From CAYQVW01 sp964421245 (GTDB lineage: Bacteria; Margulisbacteria; WOR-1; XYC2-FULL-46-14), in assembly GCA_964421245.1 (NCBI GenBank), contig CAYQVW010000016.1, positions 1 to 32,179 of the forward strand: 32,179 bases of DNA, written 5' to 3'. Both the position numbers and the translations under genes were made by a program. A model generated the notes under the pieces. That model was not told the DNA's origin and searched no databases. It saw nothing but the letters and a program-made list of their open reading frames with translations. Positions 31,536-32,179 of this stretch are shown here, piece by piece. The first letter of the stretch is position 1; each line of letters starts with the position of its first letter.

Positions 31536-32153
31536 CTATATCGTCCCGCCCAGGTCCTCAATTGTTTGTTCTAAAAGTAATTCCAACCTAAGTTGTTCAC
31601 CTCGAGGCAAACTGCTATATATGTCCCTCCTCAACCGCTCAAGACAGTACGTGAGATTAGGAAGAGCACTTGCCTCTCCTAAATAGCTCAAGCATCTAAC
31701 TTTTCTTGGCAGTAGTTCATACCCAAAGGTTTGGTCCATACTATGTCCTACTCCAGCAGCTAAAGCACGCTTATCAAAGGTTCTGAATACCAATTGTTTC
31801 CAGGCAGAGACTTCATCTCCTTCTTGGTCAAATAGTTCAACCAGTTTTTCAGAAATATACAAAGTCAGGGCCCTCTCAAGTTTAGATTCTGACTCCAAAC
31901 AACCTGTACCAATAATTGTTGTTAGGACTTCGAGTCCAATGATTTTATCAAGAGCCCAAAGAATATGCCTCATATAATGGTATTCGAGCATGCTTGAAAG
32001 GAGAAGCCTAATCAATATTTCTACGGTACTTCTATTTCCTATTTCCCCTAACGCATCGGTAGCAGCAATAAGCAGCCCTCCATGTGGCCCGGGCCTCAAA
32101 GACCATCCAAAATCAACTTCAAGGACTATAATTAACCCCAAAAACTGGACCAC
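31536..32153 (-). CDS. Unknown HEAT-like protein near the window edge
   Basis: The 205 residues include a HEAT-like unit (LLIAATDALGEIGNRSTVEILIRLLL, about 27-52) and a C-terminal block similar to the end of the preceding 512-residue protein. The start at 32153 is a GTG with no ribosome site, and an in-frame TAA lies two codons upstream. The first 25 residues are hydrophobic but not repeat-like. So the true start may be further in, or an upstream part may be split off by a frameshift beyond the window. It ends just before site 7, so the next gene can be transcribed separately. Confidence 0.65.
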   Translation of the reverse strand: MVQFLGLIIVLEVDFGWSLRPGPHGGLLIAATDALGEIGNRSTVEILIRLLLSSMLEYHYMRHILWALDKIIGLEVLTTIIGTGCLESESKLERALTLYISEKLVELFDQEGDEVSAWKQLVFRTFDKRALAAGVGHSMDQTFGYELLPRKVRCLSYLGEASALPNLTYCLERLRRDIYSSLPRGEQLRLELLLEQTIEDLGGTI

Positions 32154-32179
32154 CCATTAAGATATGAAAATCATGATAA

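Noticed and set aside
1..32179. CRISPR arrays, tRNA or rRNA genes, insertion-sequence transposases, strong intrinsic terminators
   Set aside because: I saw no repeat-spacer pattern, no cloverleaf with T-arm signature, no transposase frame and no GC-rich hairpin directly followed by a T run. Subtle cases could be missed by eye.

Overview
The window is AT-rich bacterial DNA (my estimate is about 60% A+T). It is gene-dense, uses the standard genetic code, and many neighbouring genes overlap by 1 to 29 bases. The mix of genes suggests an uncultivated, probably anaerobic bacterium: hgcAB, a flavoredoxin-type flavin reductase, RNase Y with YmdB, a split glycine-cleavage P-protein and many unknown proteins with HEAT-like helices. 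My best guess is Saganbacteria (WOR-1) or another Margulisbacteria-like lineage. That guess rests on overall gene content, not on a marker gene. No rRNA, tRNA or CRISPR array was recognised.

Layout. 0-2 kb: hgcA-hgcB (mercury methylation) on the minus strand, divergent from a flavin reductase. 2-4.7 kb: two related proteins, one a zinc-peptidase candidate with HEVGH and the other a shorter relative that has lost the motif. 4.7-11.5 kb: housekeeping genes yajQ, a GNAT-like gene, then rimO-pgsA-pncC-recA-rny-ymdB on the plus strand. 11.5-15.2 kb (minus): an XRE-type antitoxin ('mobile mystery protein A' type), then a Fic domain ('mobile mystery protein B' type) that runs in frame into valyl-tRNA synthetase. 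The junction lies at a run of six G. 15.2-15.5 kb: the only gene-free stretch over 300 bases, holding the antitoxin promoter, two operator-like palindromes and a cluster of GC-rich hairpins. 15.5-18.5 kb (minus): mazG-ftsH-ftcD. 18.6-21.2 kb (plus): four unknown genes, including a tandem paralogous pair. 21.2-24.3 kb (minus): a short helical protein and a compact Mfd. 24.3-25.8 kb (plus): a GerMN-domain lipo/membrane protein and a second, class II-type Fic protein. 25.8-29.9 kb (minus): hisC-gcvT-(small membrane protein)-gcvH-gcvPA. 29.9-32.2 kb (minus): two HEAT-like unknown proteins, the last near the window edge.

Two regulatory patterns recur. First, many lead genes have a TATAAT-like -10 box ending only 6 to 8 bases before the start codon, which predicts leaderless or nearly leaderless mRNAs. 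Second, seven genes, six of them of unknown function, share a different two-part element. It reads roughly CTGAAATTT or CACAAGTTT, then 15 bases (16 in one case), then GATAWATA-like. It looks like a promoter for an alternative sigma factor of the sigma-28 kind, and it would tie the otherwise scattered unknown genes into one regulon.

Repeats have spread through this genome, including into conserved enzymes. There are short tandem heptamer tracts in valS, in gcvT and between gcvT and hisC, and REP-like palindromes in pgsA and before recA.
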